Below are positions 31,447-40,790 of a DNA stretch of 64,000 bases, in pieces. The notes beneath the pieces were generated by a model. That model was not told the DNA's origin and ran no database searches. It saw nothing but the letters and a program-made list of their open reading frames with translations. Every line of letters starts with the position of its first letter. Position 1 is the first letter of the stretch. A program made the translations under genes and the position numbers. This stretch comes from Cesiribacter sp964504565. Its GTDB lineage: Bacteria; Bacteroidota; Bacteroidia; Cytophagales; Cyclobacteriaceae. Location of the stretch: assembly GCA_964504565.1 (NCBI GenBank), contig CAZDEY010000004.1, positions 242,398 through 306,397 on the forward strand. Direction: 5' to 3'.

Positions 31447-32373
31447 TTACTTAGAACTACGGGTTATAGTAAGTTCTTTAATTAAGTTTTTATTAGTTAT
31501 TTGCTCCAGCGGGGTTGGTTTGCGCTGGTTATTCTTTAGGCTGTAAAAGTTGCCGCTGAAGTACAGGAAGTACTGGCTTTTACCATTTTTGTTAATTTCC
31601 AGTACCTCATAAGGTGCCTGGCTAAACTCTCCAAATATATAGAGCTTGCCATCCGTAAACTGATAGTGAAAGTTGTACTTTTCATCAGCCTTAGTAGCCA
31701 CGTCCAGCGGTTGGGTAATAAACTTGCCCGTACTTTCAAACACCTTATTTTTTGGCTTATCGCCTATTGGGGCAGCTACAAAGTCTTGGTCCTCAAAATC
31801 ACTAACTAAATTAGGACTGCTTACCGTATAATCTTTTTCAACCGCTTCAGCCTTAGGTTGGCTTACACCTTTATTTGCCAGTGATTTGGTTGAAGCTTTA
31901 GTAGCTTTTTTAGGTTCAGTAACTACTGCTTCAGCTACTGGTTGTACTAGGGTCGAGCTCGTATTTTCGGCAAGTGGGGTAAATACAGGCTCAGGAATGG
32001 CTGGAATCTCGGTAAAATTGGTTTCTGAACTAATGGCAATTTCGCTGACAAGCTTAGATTCATCACTGTTGCTACCTTCATAATTAAAGAAGATTGCCAG
32101 GCCGGCGGTACCGACTATAACTATGCCGGCCGCAATTTTAGCCAGCGGGCTATATACCCAACCGGAATTAACAGGCACATTATCCAGGCGGGCTTTAAGC
32201 TCTAGCCGGCGGCTTTCCTTAAGCCCTTCCATAATATCGTGCTGCATATCCAGTTCTTCCCGCAACTGGCTATCGTGCGCCAATTGCTGCTCAAACTGAT
32301 GGTGTTCAGCCTCGGAAAGCTTACCCAGTAGGTAATTTTCGAGTTGATGGTTATATGGTAGATCTTGCTCCAT
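31447..32373 (-). CDS. Membrane-anchored anti-sigma-like protein
   Basis: A 308-residue protein. The N-terminal 60 residues (YNHQLENYLLGKLSEAEHHQFEQQLAHDSQLREEL) look like a short zinc-less anti-sigma helical domain. A single TM (IAAGIVIVGTAGLAIFF, about 82-98) follows, then a Ser/Thr/Glu/Lys-rich linker and a C-terminal beta-rich domain (FHYQFTDGKLYIFGEFSQAPYEVLEI). It is encoded 3 nt after an ECF sigma gene, so its cytoplasmic part probably binds that sigma factor and the outer part senses an envelope condition. The sensed signal is unknown. Confidence 0.6.
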   Translation of the reverse strand: MEQDLPYNHQLENYLLGKLSEAEHHQFEQQLAHDSQLREELDMQHDIMEGLKESRRLELKARLDNVPVNSGWVYSPLAKIAAGIVIVGTAGLAIFFNYEGSNSDESKLVSEIAISSETNFTEIPAIPEPVFTPLAENTSSTLVQPVAEAVVTEPKKATKASTKSLANKGVSQPKAEAVEKDYTVSSPNLVSDFEDQDFVAAPIGDKPKNKVFESTGKFITQPLDVATKADEKYNFHYQFTDGKLYIFGEFSQAPYEVLEINKNGKSQYFLYFSGNFYSLKNNQRKPTPLEQITNKNLIKELTITRSSK

Positions 32374-32376
32374 TCC

Positions 32377-32916
32377 TTAATCCATAAAGTCACTTTTCGT
32401 ATACCGGCTTTTAACCAGCTCGTCCAGTTTCTTTTTACATTTATACTTTTTGGTTTTGGCCGTATCAGTATTGGCAAACCCCATTTTTTCGGCAATCAGT
32501 TCCATTGATAGCCCATCAAAATAGTAGTAAGTCAGCACTTTACGGCAGGTAACCGGCAAAGCTTTTATGCACGAGCGAATAATAAACGAACGTTCCCGTT
32601 TATCTTCTTCAATAAAAACTTCACTGTCTTTAGCTTCATGTACTAATCTGGACTTTCGGTCAAACTCTTTTCTCCAAAGATTCTGACACACACTGTACAG
32701 ATAGGTACTTAGCTTACTGCTTAAGATGAAATCAGAATTCGTAGCCTTTTGCCAGAAAACTATTAGCGCATCCTGGAAAATATCCTTCGCCTCGTCTTCG
32801 TTGCCTCCCTGGGAGGTAACAACCCGGGTCATCATACGGTAGTACTTCTTGTACAAGAAGTCTAGTGCCCGCTCGTCACCCCGGCGAATACGTTCCAACA
32901 CTTCGCTGTCTTTCAT
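32377..32916 (-). CDS. ECF-type RNA polymerase sigma factor
   Basis: A 179-residue sigma-70 family protein with only regions 2 and 4: DFLYKKYYRMMTRVV / AKDIFQDALIVFWQKA (region 2) and CRKVLTYYYFDGLSMELIAEKMGF (region 4 HTH). The C-terminus is lysine-rich. It is followed by a membrane protein that is probably its regulator. Upstream at 32945-32960 is a CAAAGGtaacCCTTTG inverted repeat which also reads as a TAnnTTTG-like box on the - strand; it may be the promoter or an autoregulatory site. Confidence 0.88.
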   Translation of the reverse strand: MKDSEVLERIRRGDERALDFLYKKYYRMMTRVVTSQGGNEDEAKDIFQDALIVFWQKATNSDFILSSKLSTYLYSVCQNLWRKEFDRKSRLVHEAKDSEVFIEEDKRERSFIIRSCIKALPVTCRKVLTYYYFDGLSMELIAEKMGFANTDTAKTKKYKCKKKLDELVKSRYTKSDFMD

Positions 32917-32984
32917 CAGCTACCTATTTATACTAGCTACCCCACAAAGGTAACCCTTTGTAAAGTCTAAATTTACTGTAAAAC

Positions 32985-33677
32985 CTACATGAGCGAGGTC
33001 AATACACCCTGCTCAGGAATTTGTAGAGCAACCACTTTGCCGGGTATAAGACCAAACACGGCATCGGCAGACTTAGGTTTAAGTTTATGAAAACCGGTAA
33101 ATTTTCCAAAAGCCGGTAGAATACCATAATGTAAGCCAAAGTAAAAACAGGCCATATTTTGCTGTAGTCCGCCTTTGCCTACTAGGCTTACCCCCGGGTG
33201 AATGTGGCCACAAAGGGTATAATAGGTTGTACGGGTATTAGCAGGTGCCGGTGGGTGGTGCGTAAGTAAAAAAGGGTATATGCTTAATTCCTGGTCAACT
33301 ATTTTTAGCGAGCTACCCGAATAAATGGTTTCGGGTAGAATATCGTGGTTGCCTTTGATAAGTACAAATTCACACGTACTGCAATACGATATAAGTTCTT
33401 CGAATAGTAGCCATTCAGTGTTAACATCACTATGAAATAAATCGCCTAAGAATATTACACGCTCGCTGCCCGTAATATGTACTAATTTTTTAATTCGATC
33501 TATATCCGCGTGGGCAACTGTGGCCGGCACGGCTAAGCCGGCTTTACGGAAGTGGCTGGATTTACCCAAATGGGCATCGGCAATTAATAACGTTTTTTGA
33601 GTAGGCCAGTAAATTGCCCTATCCGGTAACAACCACAATTCTTCTTCAGCTACAATACAACTATACTTTCCTTTCAA
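32985..33677 (-). CDS. pdeM: Ligase-associated DNA-damage-response phosphoesterase PdeM
   Basis: 230 residues, calcineurin-like metallophosphoesterase: ADAHLGKSSHFRKAG (first metal motif), FLGDLFHSDVNTEW, KGNHD, and CGHIHPGV. The extended LGKSSHFRKAGLAVP signature is typical of PdeM, which is encoded with an ATP-dependent ligase, a DEXH helicase and a beta-CASP exonuclease in many Gram-negative bacteria. Here the other three members lie at 34840-38939 and 45114-46148 on the same strand, not directly adjacent. Confidence 0.88.
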   Translation of the reverse strand: MKGKYSCIVAEEELWLLPDRAIYWPTQKTLLIADAHLGKSSHFRKAGLAVPATVAHADIDRIKKLVHITGSERVIFLGDLFHSDVNTEWLLFEELISYCSTCEFVLIKGNHDILPETIYSGSSLKIVDQELSIYPFLLTHHPPAPANTRTTYYTLCGHIHPGVSLVGKGGLQQNMACFYFGLHYGILPAFGKFTGFHKLKPKSADAVFGLIPGKVVALQIPEQGVLTSLM

Positions 33678-33802
33678 ATCCTGCTTAATTTCCCTTTATA
33701 ACCGGTAAATACTAAAAATAATTTTAATGGCCTCTTATTTTATAATGGGTTGTACTAATTCCGTAAAGTTTTTACATTAACTGGTTATAAGCTTAATTCA
33801 GT

Positions 33803-34252
33803 ATGAATAATAATTTACTTAGAGTTTCTCTTTTAATTATTTATGCCTCCCTATTTTCGGTTACTTACGGTTTTGCTCAGAAGGCAGATGATATTACCGG
33901 TTTTTGGTGGAATGCTGAAAAAGATGCCAAGATTGAAATTTATAAGAAGGGCGATAAATATTTTGGTAAAATTGTAGAGCTCACCGAACCCACTGACAAT
34001 AGCGGAAAGCCAAAGACGGATACTGAAAATGAGGTGGCTAAATACAGGAACCGACCAATTTTAGGCTTAGTAATTATAAGCGATTTACAATGGGAAGAAG
34101 ACCATGAATACGAGAACGGAGAAATCTACGATCCGAATTCCGGTAAAACCTACTCACTAAGTGCTGAACTTAAAGGTGACCAGTTAAACTTGCGCGGCTA
34201 TATTGGATTCAGCCTGATAGGTCGAACTACTATTTGGACGCGTGTCAGGTAA
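33803..34252 (+). CDS. Secreted DUF2147-family protein
   Basis: 149 residues with a cleavable signal peptide (about 1-25, ending GFAQ) and a DUF2147 lipocalin-like domain: ITGFWWNAEKDAKIEIYKKGDKYFGKIVEL, RPILGLVII, NGEIYDPNSGKTYS, LRGYIGFSLIGRTTIWTR. Members are small periplasmic beta-barrel proteins with unknown ligands. It is divergent from pdeM. Confidence 0.85.
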   Translation: MNNNLLRVSLLIIYASLFSVTYGFAQKADDITGFWWNAEKDAKIEIYKKGDKYFGKIVELTEPTDNSGKPKTDTENEVAKYRNRPILGLVIISDLQWEEDHEYENGEIYDPNSGKTYSLSAELKGDQLNLRGYIGFSLIGRTTIWTRVR

Positions 34253-34308
34253 GCAATTATTGGTTAAGAATATTTTGAGGTATTAGTTTTTGAGTAGCAT
34301 ATATTAAA

Positions 34309-34686
34309 ATGAGTTGGGATATAGTATTGATTAATTCTAAGGATAGGTTTAGTTCCATTGAGGATATAGATGAAAGCCATCTTGAACCGACTGACTTCAG
34401 CGGGGTATTAGAATCTTCTTTCAAACATATTATAGTAGATGGTAAACGTAGAAAAATAGAAGGGGAAGATTTCTCAATTGACTTCTTCAATAAAAAGGAA
34501 ACAGAAAAAACTAAAATGTTATCCATTAACGGAGAAAACGGGCTGTTTGAGTTAATTGAACTAGCTAAACAGGTTGGCTGGCAAATATTTGATACAGGCC
34601 TTGGAGAAATGATTGACTTAGAGAATCCTTATCGAAATGGATATAAAAACCACCAAAAGTACGTAAAACAGATAAAGGAAAAATAA
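34309..34686 (+). CDS. Conserved-type hypothetical protein (MSWDIVL family)
   Basis: A 125-residue acidic soluble protein starting MSWDIVLINSKDRFSS with DFSGVLESSFKHIIVDGKRRKIEGEDFSIDFF. This N-terminal pattern is familiar from unannotated Bacteroidota and proteobacterial proteins; some look like immunity-type proteins, but I cannot confirm that. It is AT-rich compared with its neighbours and stands alone between DUF2147 and the helicase gene, which hints at horizontal acquisition. Confidence 0.6.
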   Translation: MSWDIVLINSKDRFSSIEDIDESHLEPTDFSGVLESSFKHIIVDGKRRKIEGEDFSIDFFNKKETEKTKMLSINGENGLFELIELAKQVGWQIFDTGLGEMIDLENPYRNGYKNHQKYVKQIKEK

Positions 34687-34839
34687 CTGCGTAGTATAAT
34701 TATATTACTTTTAATATATTCATTTAGGTTAATAAACTAAGGCTAGCCTGCGGTCAGGTCGATAGGTCAGACACAATTCAGCCGACACATAGCGTATCAT
34801 CAATACATTATAGAAACTATATTAGCTGTATAAGATTTT

Positions 34840-37329
34840 TCATAGAAAGCCTTCGCTCTGCGCGTATTCCTCTAGCTGAAGTTGCATTTTGGCTACGCGG
34901 GTTTCTAAATCCTCGCTGCTCATACGCTCGCGAAGCCGGTCGACCAAAATTGGAAAGGAAAAGGGTGTAGCGCGGGGTGGTTTGGTTAAAATTATTTCCT
35001 GCTTTTGAATTCTGGCAATACAGCCGGCTAAGCGGTCAAGCTCCATTTGCTGGTATAAGGCTTCAGTTCTAGCCTGGGACAGCAGCGGATTTTCCGGATC
35101 ATATTCCTGAAATACATCGAAGAGAATGCCGCTGCTGGCTTGCAGGTGTTTATTGGTTATCTGTTTGCCCGGGTAGCCGGTAAAAATTAATCCGGCAATA
35201 GTAGCAATTTCCCGAAACCGGCGACGAGCCATTTCGGTAGCATTTACACTTTCTAAAACTTCCTGTTCCAAATTTTCGGTATAAAATAGATCTTCGGCTA
35301 AGGCTTCTTCCAGCGGAATTGGCTGGTCACTGAGCAATTCAAAGCCGTAGTCATTCATTGCCAGGCTAAACGAAATAGGCATTAACTGGCTTATACGGAA
35401 AGCTACCAGGGCCGCAAGTAGCTCATGTACGGCCCGCCCCTCAAATGGGTAAAATAAGGCGTGGTAACCATCTTTGCTTTTGAAGTACTCAACTAAAAAC
35501 TGCCCACGCTTAGGTACTACTGACCACCGGGTCTGAACTGCCAAAATTGGAGTAAGGGCCTGGATTTCAAGGGAATTATTTACCCCTTCGGCCGCCTCAT
35601 CAACTATAATTCTAACTAATTCGCTTAGCTGACCCGATAAGGGCAACCTTCCGCCTGACCAGCGGGGTATGGTGGCTTTGCGGCTTTTGCCTTTCCTGAC
35701 CAGTGCGGTTAGGTCTTTAACTTTTTCAAATATTAACGGCCGACCGGCAAACCAGAAACTATCCCCTTTTTTTAGCCGACTTACAAAACTTTCTTCAACC
35801 GATCCAATATAGCCTCCGCTGGAAAACTTTACCCGCATCATGGGTTCGCTTACTATGGTGCCCATGGTTAACCTATGGCGCATGGCAACCCGTCGGTTAT
35901 TGACTTTATAAAGGCCGTTCTCGTCTACTTCTACTTTATTGTATTCATCATACTCGCCCAGGGTTTCACCGCCTTCCATAATAAATTGAATGGCCCAGTT
36001 CCATTCCTCATCGGTTAAGGTGCTATAGCTGTAGGTATTTTTTAGCTCGGCCTTCAGTTCATCTGCATAAAAACCTTCGCCAACCGCTAAGGTCACCAAG
36101 TATTGCACCAGTACATCTAGGGGTTTTTGCAGCGGTAGCCGGCTTTCGCAGTAATGCTCGTTTAGGGCTCGCTTAAGAGCTGCGGCTTCCAGTAGCTCCA
36201 ATGCATTGGTAGGCAGAAAATACATTCGACTGGTGGCCCCCGGCTGGTGGCCACTGCGGCCGGCGCGCTGCATAAAGCGGGCTATACCCTTGGGGCTTCC
36301 TACCTGTATTACCGTTTCCACCGGTTTAAAGTCTACGCCTAAATCTAGGCTGCTAGTGCAGATAACCAATTTCAAACGGCCTTCGTGCAAGCTGTTTTCT
36401 ACCCAATCCCTAACTTCTCTGTCTAACGAGCCATGGTGTAGGGCCACTAGACCGGCCAGAAAGGGCGCATCTTGCATTAAGCGCTGATACCAAATTTCGG
36501 TTTGGGCATGGGTGTTGGTAAAGAGTAGGGTAGAAGAACTACTTTCTATAATGGGGAGAATTTCCGGCAGAAGTTTCAGCCCCATATGCCCTGTCCAGGG
36601 AAAGGCTTCTACATTTTCCGGAATTATAGATTGTATTTCCAGTTTTTTATCAACCTCGGCAACTACGGTTTCGCTATTAGCTAGTTGTTCCTGGCCTATT
36701 AATACTTCCAGAGCTTGCTCAATATTACCAATTGTGGCACTTATAGCCCAAATTCTGGGTTTTGCCGAGTTAATTCGCAAAATTCTGCTGATGGCCAGCT
36801 CGGTTTGTACGCCCCGTTTAGTGCCTAGCAACTCGTGCCATTCATCTACTACTAATGCTTTAAAATTTTTGAATAGCTGACGGCTATTTTTTTGGGCTAA
36901 AAGAAGGTGCAAGCTTTCCGGCGTAGTTATTAAACATTCCGGGGTCTTTCTCAACTGCTTTTGGCGTTCGCTACTGCTAGTATCGCCCGTACGCAACGCT
37001 ACTTGCCAGGGCATACCTAAATCATCTACCACTTTTTGTAATGCACCCTGTAAATCCCGGGCTAAGGCCCTCAGGGGAGTTATCCAGATTAATTGCAAAC
37101 CAGAAGGACGCTTATGCTGCCAGTCTTCCGGGTTATTGTGTATCCACTCCAGAAGTATAGACCACCATAATGCATAGGTTTTGCCGCTGCCGGTGGGTGC
37201 GTTAAGCAAACCGTGCTTGCCATCCAGATAGGCTAACCATACTTTCTGCTGAAAAGGAAATGGTTTCCAGTTTTTTGCTTCAAACCAATTAGTCGCTGGT
37301 ACTAAGGCTTCACGCTGAGCTTTTTTCAT
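34840..37329 (-). CDS. Ligase-associated DEXH-box DNA helicase (Lhr-like)
   Basis: An 829-residue Lhr-type SF2 helicase: P-loop NAPTGSGKTYALWW (about 59-72), DEXH box VVDEWHELLG, SATIGN motif III, and motif VI FMQRAGRSGHQPG. A long Lhr-specific C-terminal part (winged helix and beta-barrel domains) completes it. The family is encoded with ATP-dependent DNA ligases and takes part in repair of alkylated or crosslinked DNA. Its ATG overlaps the ligase TGA by one base (TGATG), so the two are translationally coupled. Confidence 0.93.
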   Translation of the reverse strand: MKKAQREALVPATNWFEAKNWKPFPFQQKVWLAYLDGKHGLLNAPTGSGKTYALWWSILLEWIHNNPEDWQHKRPSGLQLIWITPLRALARDLQGALQKVVDDLGMPWQVALRTGDTSSSERQKQLRKTPECLITTPESLHLLLAQKNSRQLFKNFKALVVDEWHELLGTKRGVQTELAISRILRINSAKPRIWAISATIGNIEQALEVLIGQEQLANSETVVAEVDKKLEIQSIIPENVEAFPWTGHMGLKLLPEILPIIESSSSTLLFTNTHAQTEIWYQRLMQDAPFLAGLVALHHGSLDREVRDWVENSLHEGRLKLVICTSSLDLGVDFKPVETVIQVGSPKGIARFMQRAGRSGHQPGATSRMYFLPTNALELLEAAALKRALNEHYCESRLPLQKPLDVLVQYLVTLAVGEGFYADELKAELKNTYSYSTLTDEEWNWAIQFIMEGGETLGEYDEYNKVEVDENGLYKVNNRRVAMRHRLTMGTIVSEPMMRVKFSSGGYIGSVEESFVSRLKKGDSFWFAGRPLIFEKVKDLTALVRKGKSRKATIPRWSGGRLPLSGQLSELVRIIVDEAAEGVNNSLEIQALTPILAVQTRWSVVPKRGQFLVEYFKSKDGYHALFYPFEGRAVHELLAALVAFRISQLMPISFSLAMNDYGFELLSDQPIPLEEALAEDLFYTENLEQEVLESVNATEMARRRFREIATIAGLIFTGYPGKQITNKHLQASSGILFDVFQEYDPENPLLSQARTEALYQQMELDRLAGCIARIQKQEIILTKPPRATPFSFPILVDRLRERMSSEDLETRVAKMQLQLEEYAQSEGFL

Positions 37330-38939
37330 CAGGTTAAACTATCAGCGTTTCCGTAAATTTTTAACAGATCCTGTAAATCGTCCAGGGTATTGGCATCCTC
37401 AATTTTTTTATCGAGCCGCCATCTAAGAATACGGGGAAAACGTAGCGCCACCCCGCTTTTATGGCGCTTGCTCAGTTGTATTCCTTCAAAACCTATTTCA
37501 AAAACCAGTTTAGGCTTAACGGTGCGTACCGGGCCAAAACGTTCCTTGGTATTTCTTTTTACAAAGGAATCAACTTTGCGCATTTCGGCATCAGTTAGGC
37601 CGGAATAGGCTTTAGCAAAGGGTACTAACTGATCGTTCTGCCAAACGGCAAATGTGTAATCGGAATACAGGTCGGCCCTTCTGCCGGAGCCTTTTTGGGC
37701 GTAAACCAACACGCCATCAATAGTCAACGGCTCCACTTTCCATTTCCACCAATCGCCCCGTTTGCGGCCTACTTTATAGGTACTGTTCTTAGCTTTTATC
37801 ATGAAGCCTTCGGCCATCAGTTGGCGACTGTCTTCCCGGGCCTCGGCCAAATCTTCCCAACTAGTAAACTCAGCAATGGGGCTAAGTTCAATTTTATTAT
37901 TTTGGGGTAAGTAGTCTATTAGATTTTCCAGCAAATTCCTTCTGTTGCTAAGGGGTTCCTCTCTAATATCTTTCCCCTGCCATTCCAATAAATCATAGGC
38001 ATAAATTCGAATGGGTACATCTTGCATTAGCTTTTTGCTGATATTTTTTCGGCCTATACGTGTTTGCAAGGCTGAAAACGGCATAGGAAGTCCATCTTTT
38101 ACCGGCAGAAGTTCACCATCCACCACGGTTCCATCCGGCAAAAGATCTTTCAACTCTACTAATTCAGGAAATTTATCGGTTATTAGTTCTTCGCCCCGCG
38201 ACCAGATGTAGAGTTCTCCTTCCCGCTTAATTGCCTGAGAGCGAATACCATCCCATTTCCACTCGGCCTGCCAGTCGTTCGGGGAGCCTAAGGCCGCAGC
38301 TTCATTTTCTAGCGGATAGGCTAGGTAAAAGGGATAGGGCCGGCTCAAATCATCGCTAATATCTTCACTGAAAAACAGCGTATTGAAATCGTTGGAATCG
38401 GGATGCCAATTACCCATTAGGCGGTGGGCTACGGTAGCAATATCTAATTCCAAAACTTCGGCTATAGCCCGAACCATTAAATTCTGGCTAATCCCCACCC
38501 GGAAAGAGCCGGACATCAGCTTATTAAATACAAAGCGTTCCTTAGGTTCCAGCATATCCCAGGCTTCCAGCACCGCTTCTTTGCGGTCAGGTTCCGCCAG
38601 GGTCGATAAATTTTTGGTAAAGTTCATCCACCAGCTAAGAGAGTTATCCTGCTGATTATTGGGTGGAGGTAGAACCAATGCTATAGTTTCCGATAGATCG
38701 CCTACTACGTGGTAGCTTTCATTAAATAACCATTCCGGCAGGTTAGCGGCTTCGGCGGCCCATTCCCGAAATAGACGAGAGCTTACGGGGCGACGGGGGC
38801 GCTTTCCGGTAAATACGCCAAGAGCCCAAAGCTTATCTCCATCAGTTGCCTGACTGAGATAAGCCTTGAGCTCGGCTAATTTGGTATTGGTTTTATTAGT
38901 CTGATCTAGACGAGTAAATAATTCAGCAAATGCTCTCAA
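37329..38939 (-). CDS. ATP-dependent DNA ligase (repair-associated)
   Basis: 536 residues. N-terminal DNA-binding domain (1-200), adenylation domain with EWKWDGIRSQ (AMP-accepting Lys228), and an OB-fold C-terminal domain (FGPVRTVKPKLVFEIGFEGIQ motif V region). It seals nicks with ATP, apart from the NAD-dependent replicative LigA. It is coupled to the Lhr-like helicase and accompanied within 13 kb by PdeM and the beta-CASP exonuclease. This is the known four-member ligase-associated repair set. Confidence 0.94.
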   Translation of the reverse strand: MRAFAELFTRLDQTNKTNTKLAELKAYLSQATDGDKLWALGVFTGKRPRRPVSSRLFREWAAEAANLPEWLFNESYHVVGDLSETIALVLPPPNNQQDNSLSWWMNFTKNLSTLAEPDRKEAVLEAWDMLEPKERFVFNKLMSGSFRVGISQNLMVRAIAEVLELDIATVAHRLMGNWHPDSNDFNTLFFSEDISDDLSRPYPFYLAYPLENEAAALGSPNDWQAEWKWDGIRSQAIKREGELYIWSRGEELITDKFPELVELKDLLPDGTVVDGELLPVKDGLPMPFSALQTRIGRKNISKKLMQDVPIRIYAYDLLEWQGKDIREEPLSNRRNLLENLIDYLPQNNKIELSPIAEFTSWEDLAEAREDSRQLMAEGFMIKAKNSTYKVGRKRGDWWKWKVEPLTIDGVLVYAQKGSGRRADLYSDYTFAVWQNDQLVPFAKAYSGLTDAEMRKVDSFVKRNTKERFGPVRTVKPKLVFEIGFEGIQLSKRHKSGVALRFPRILRWRLDKKIEDANTLDDLQDLLKIYGNADSLT

Positions 38940-38981
38940 GGTCGGGTAGTTTGCCTAATAACCCGCCAGGGGCACTTTGGT

Positions 38982-40787
38982 TTAGGCTTCTACTCGCTCA
39001 AGCGGGCTAATTAGACCGTCAATTATTTGCGTATTGCCGGTGGTTTGCTCACTAAGCTTGCCACTATCAACTGCCCGCACTACCTGACCATTCGGTTTCT
39101 GAATGCGGTACTCAACTGTATAGCATCCATTGCTAGCTAGTTGTTCTTCCATTTCGGCGGCAACCCTAGCTTGATCTTCGGGATGTATAAACTTTATCAG
39201 GTTTATTTTATCTGAAGTGGCAGCTTCGCTAATTCCTAAATATTTCCTGCCTGACTCGCTTATGAACTCTAAAGTTAGATTACTATTAAGTTGCTTGCGG
39301 TGCATAATACCATCAACTGAATTTAACAGGCTGATATAAAGCTCCTGCTGGCGCTGGGCTTCTTCCATCTGGCGGTGAATTTCCTCCTGGGTAGCTTCCA
39401 GCTCTTCGGCATTCTGGCGCATTTCTTCTTCCTGAGCCCGCATTTGTTCGGCCGCCATTTGCGATTCTTCTAGCAACTTATGGGTTTCTTCGCTAATTCT
39501 TACTCCGGCAATTGCTCCCCCTAAAGATTCGGCCAATTTTAATATAAATTCTTTTTGGTGGTCTGCCAAATGGTGTAGGGTAGCAATTTCCAGAATGCCC
39601 TCTACCTTTTCGTTATTCAGTAACGGAACCAAAAATATACATTTTGGCATACCGCTACCCAAGGCAGTGGCTATACTTTCGTAGTTCTCCGGTATTTCTT
39701 TTAAATACTTAGGGGCTTGCTCCAGATAAACCTGGCCAAGCAAGCCGTTACCTGCCGGTAATTTCTGATCTAAAAATTTTTGGCGGTCGTGAGCGTAGCA
39801 GGCCCGCATACGTAGCCAATTTTGGCTTCCTTCGGTTTCAGCTATATATATAGCTCCCTGAACGGCGTCGAGTTGTTTTGCTATATCTAGCATTACCAAA
39901 TCGCAAAGTTCAGCAACATTACCGCTATGCGATCGCAGCTTTTCCGAGAAATGGGCGATGCTTTCGTTAAACCACCGGCGGTTCTTGTCTTCATCAGAAA
40001 CCCGCTTCAGGCTATCCCGCATTTCGGAAAGCGATTGACCTAACCTTCCTTCCTTATCAAATGCATCAATATTGCTATTAAAATCTCCTTGACCCACTTG
40101 GTGAGCAAAGGTTGTTAACTCATTCAAATTATTTACTAATACCTGCATACTGGTAGTAATCGATTTGAATTCGTTATTGGTAGTTCTGATTTTTTTTGGT
40201 AAACGCCCTAAGCCTATGGAGGTTAAATCCCGCTTTATGCTTCTAACCGTCTTAAACAAGCTGTTCATAACCAGTGAAGCTAAGGCAAAGCCATAGGCTA
40301 CTAAACATATGAAGCAAATGATTAGGTAGGTTGTATAATTACTTTTGAAGCCGGCAGCCTCTTGTTCGGACTTTGCCAAATGGGTATTCAGTTCCTTAAG
40401 GGTTCGGCCCAGACTCACTAACTTAGCTTCGCTACTTACGGTATCATCGTCTAAATAATCTATAAACTGGCTATAAAAAATTACCGGACGTTCAATTTTC
40501 CATTGGCTAGCCAGCGTGTTTAATGTAAGCAGCAGGGTATCACTAGCCTCAATTTGTTGGTTTTGCTTTATTGCATGGTGTAAAATTTCCAGTTTATTTA
40601 TAGAAGGCATAAGTACACTGCGCATATACGCCTGCCGTTCCTCCTGATGGGCAACCTGCTGATAGCTAAATAAAAATGCTACAGCAGTAAGCACGCTCAT
40701 ACCAATTAGGAATAAGCTGATTTTGCCCTGCACAGTCCTGAGCTTGAACTGGAAGTACTGATTAATATTAAAGTTTTTATTTGCCAT
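38982..40787 (-). CDS. HAMP-GAF-PAS membrane sensor without an output domain (copy 1)
   Basis: 601 residues. TM1 (about 24-44), a periplasmic helical region, TM2 (about 152-175), a HAMP-like segment, the linker GQSLSEMRDSLKRVS, a GAF domain (about 300-440, with GNGLLGQVYLE and KCIFLVPLLNNEKVEGILEIA), a coiled coil (EEEMRQNAEELEATQEE) and a C-terminal PAS/PAC domain (about 490-600). There is no kinase, methyl-accepting, GGDEF or phosphatase domain. It is 3 nt downstream of its paralogue at 40791. It may hand its signal to a partner protein through the coiled coil. Confidence 0.75.
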   Translation of the reverse strand: MANKNFNINQYFQFKLRTVQGKISLFLIGMSVLTAVAFLFSYQQVAHQEERQAYMRSVLMPSINKLEILHHAIKQNQQIEASDTLLLTLNTLASQWKIERPVIFYSQFIDYLDDDTVSSEAKLVSLGRTLKELNTHLAKSEQEAAGFKSNYTTYLIICFICLVAYGFALASLVMNSLFKTVRSIKRDLTSIGLGRLPKKIRTTNNEFKSITTSMQVLVNNLNELTTFAHQVGQGDFNSNIDAFDKEGRLGQSLSEMRDSLKRVSDEDKNRRWFNESIAHFSEKLRSHSGNVAELCDLVMLDIAKQLDAVQGAIYIAETEGSQNWLRMRACYAHDRQKFLDQKLPAGNGLLGQVYLEQAPKYLKEIPENYESIATALGSGMPKCIFLVPLLNNEKVEGILEIATLHHLADHQKEFILKLAESLGGAIAGVRISEETHKLLEESQMAAEQMRAQEEEMRQNAEELEATQEEIHRQMEEAQRQQELYISLLNSVDGIMHRKQLNSNLTLEFISESGRKYLGISEAATSDKINLIKFIHPEDQARVAAEMEEQLASNGCYTVEYRIQKPNGQVVRAVDSGKLSEQTTGNTQIIDGLISPLERVEA

Positions 40788-40790
40788 AAC

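Noticed and set aside
34687..34839. Intergenic stretch checked for RNA or repeat signals
   Set aside because: No convincing hairpin, promoter or reading frame was seen.
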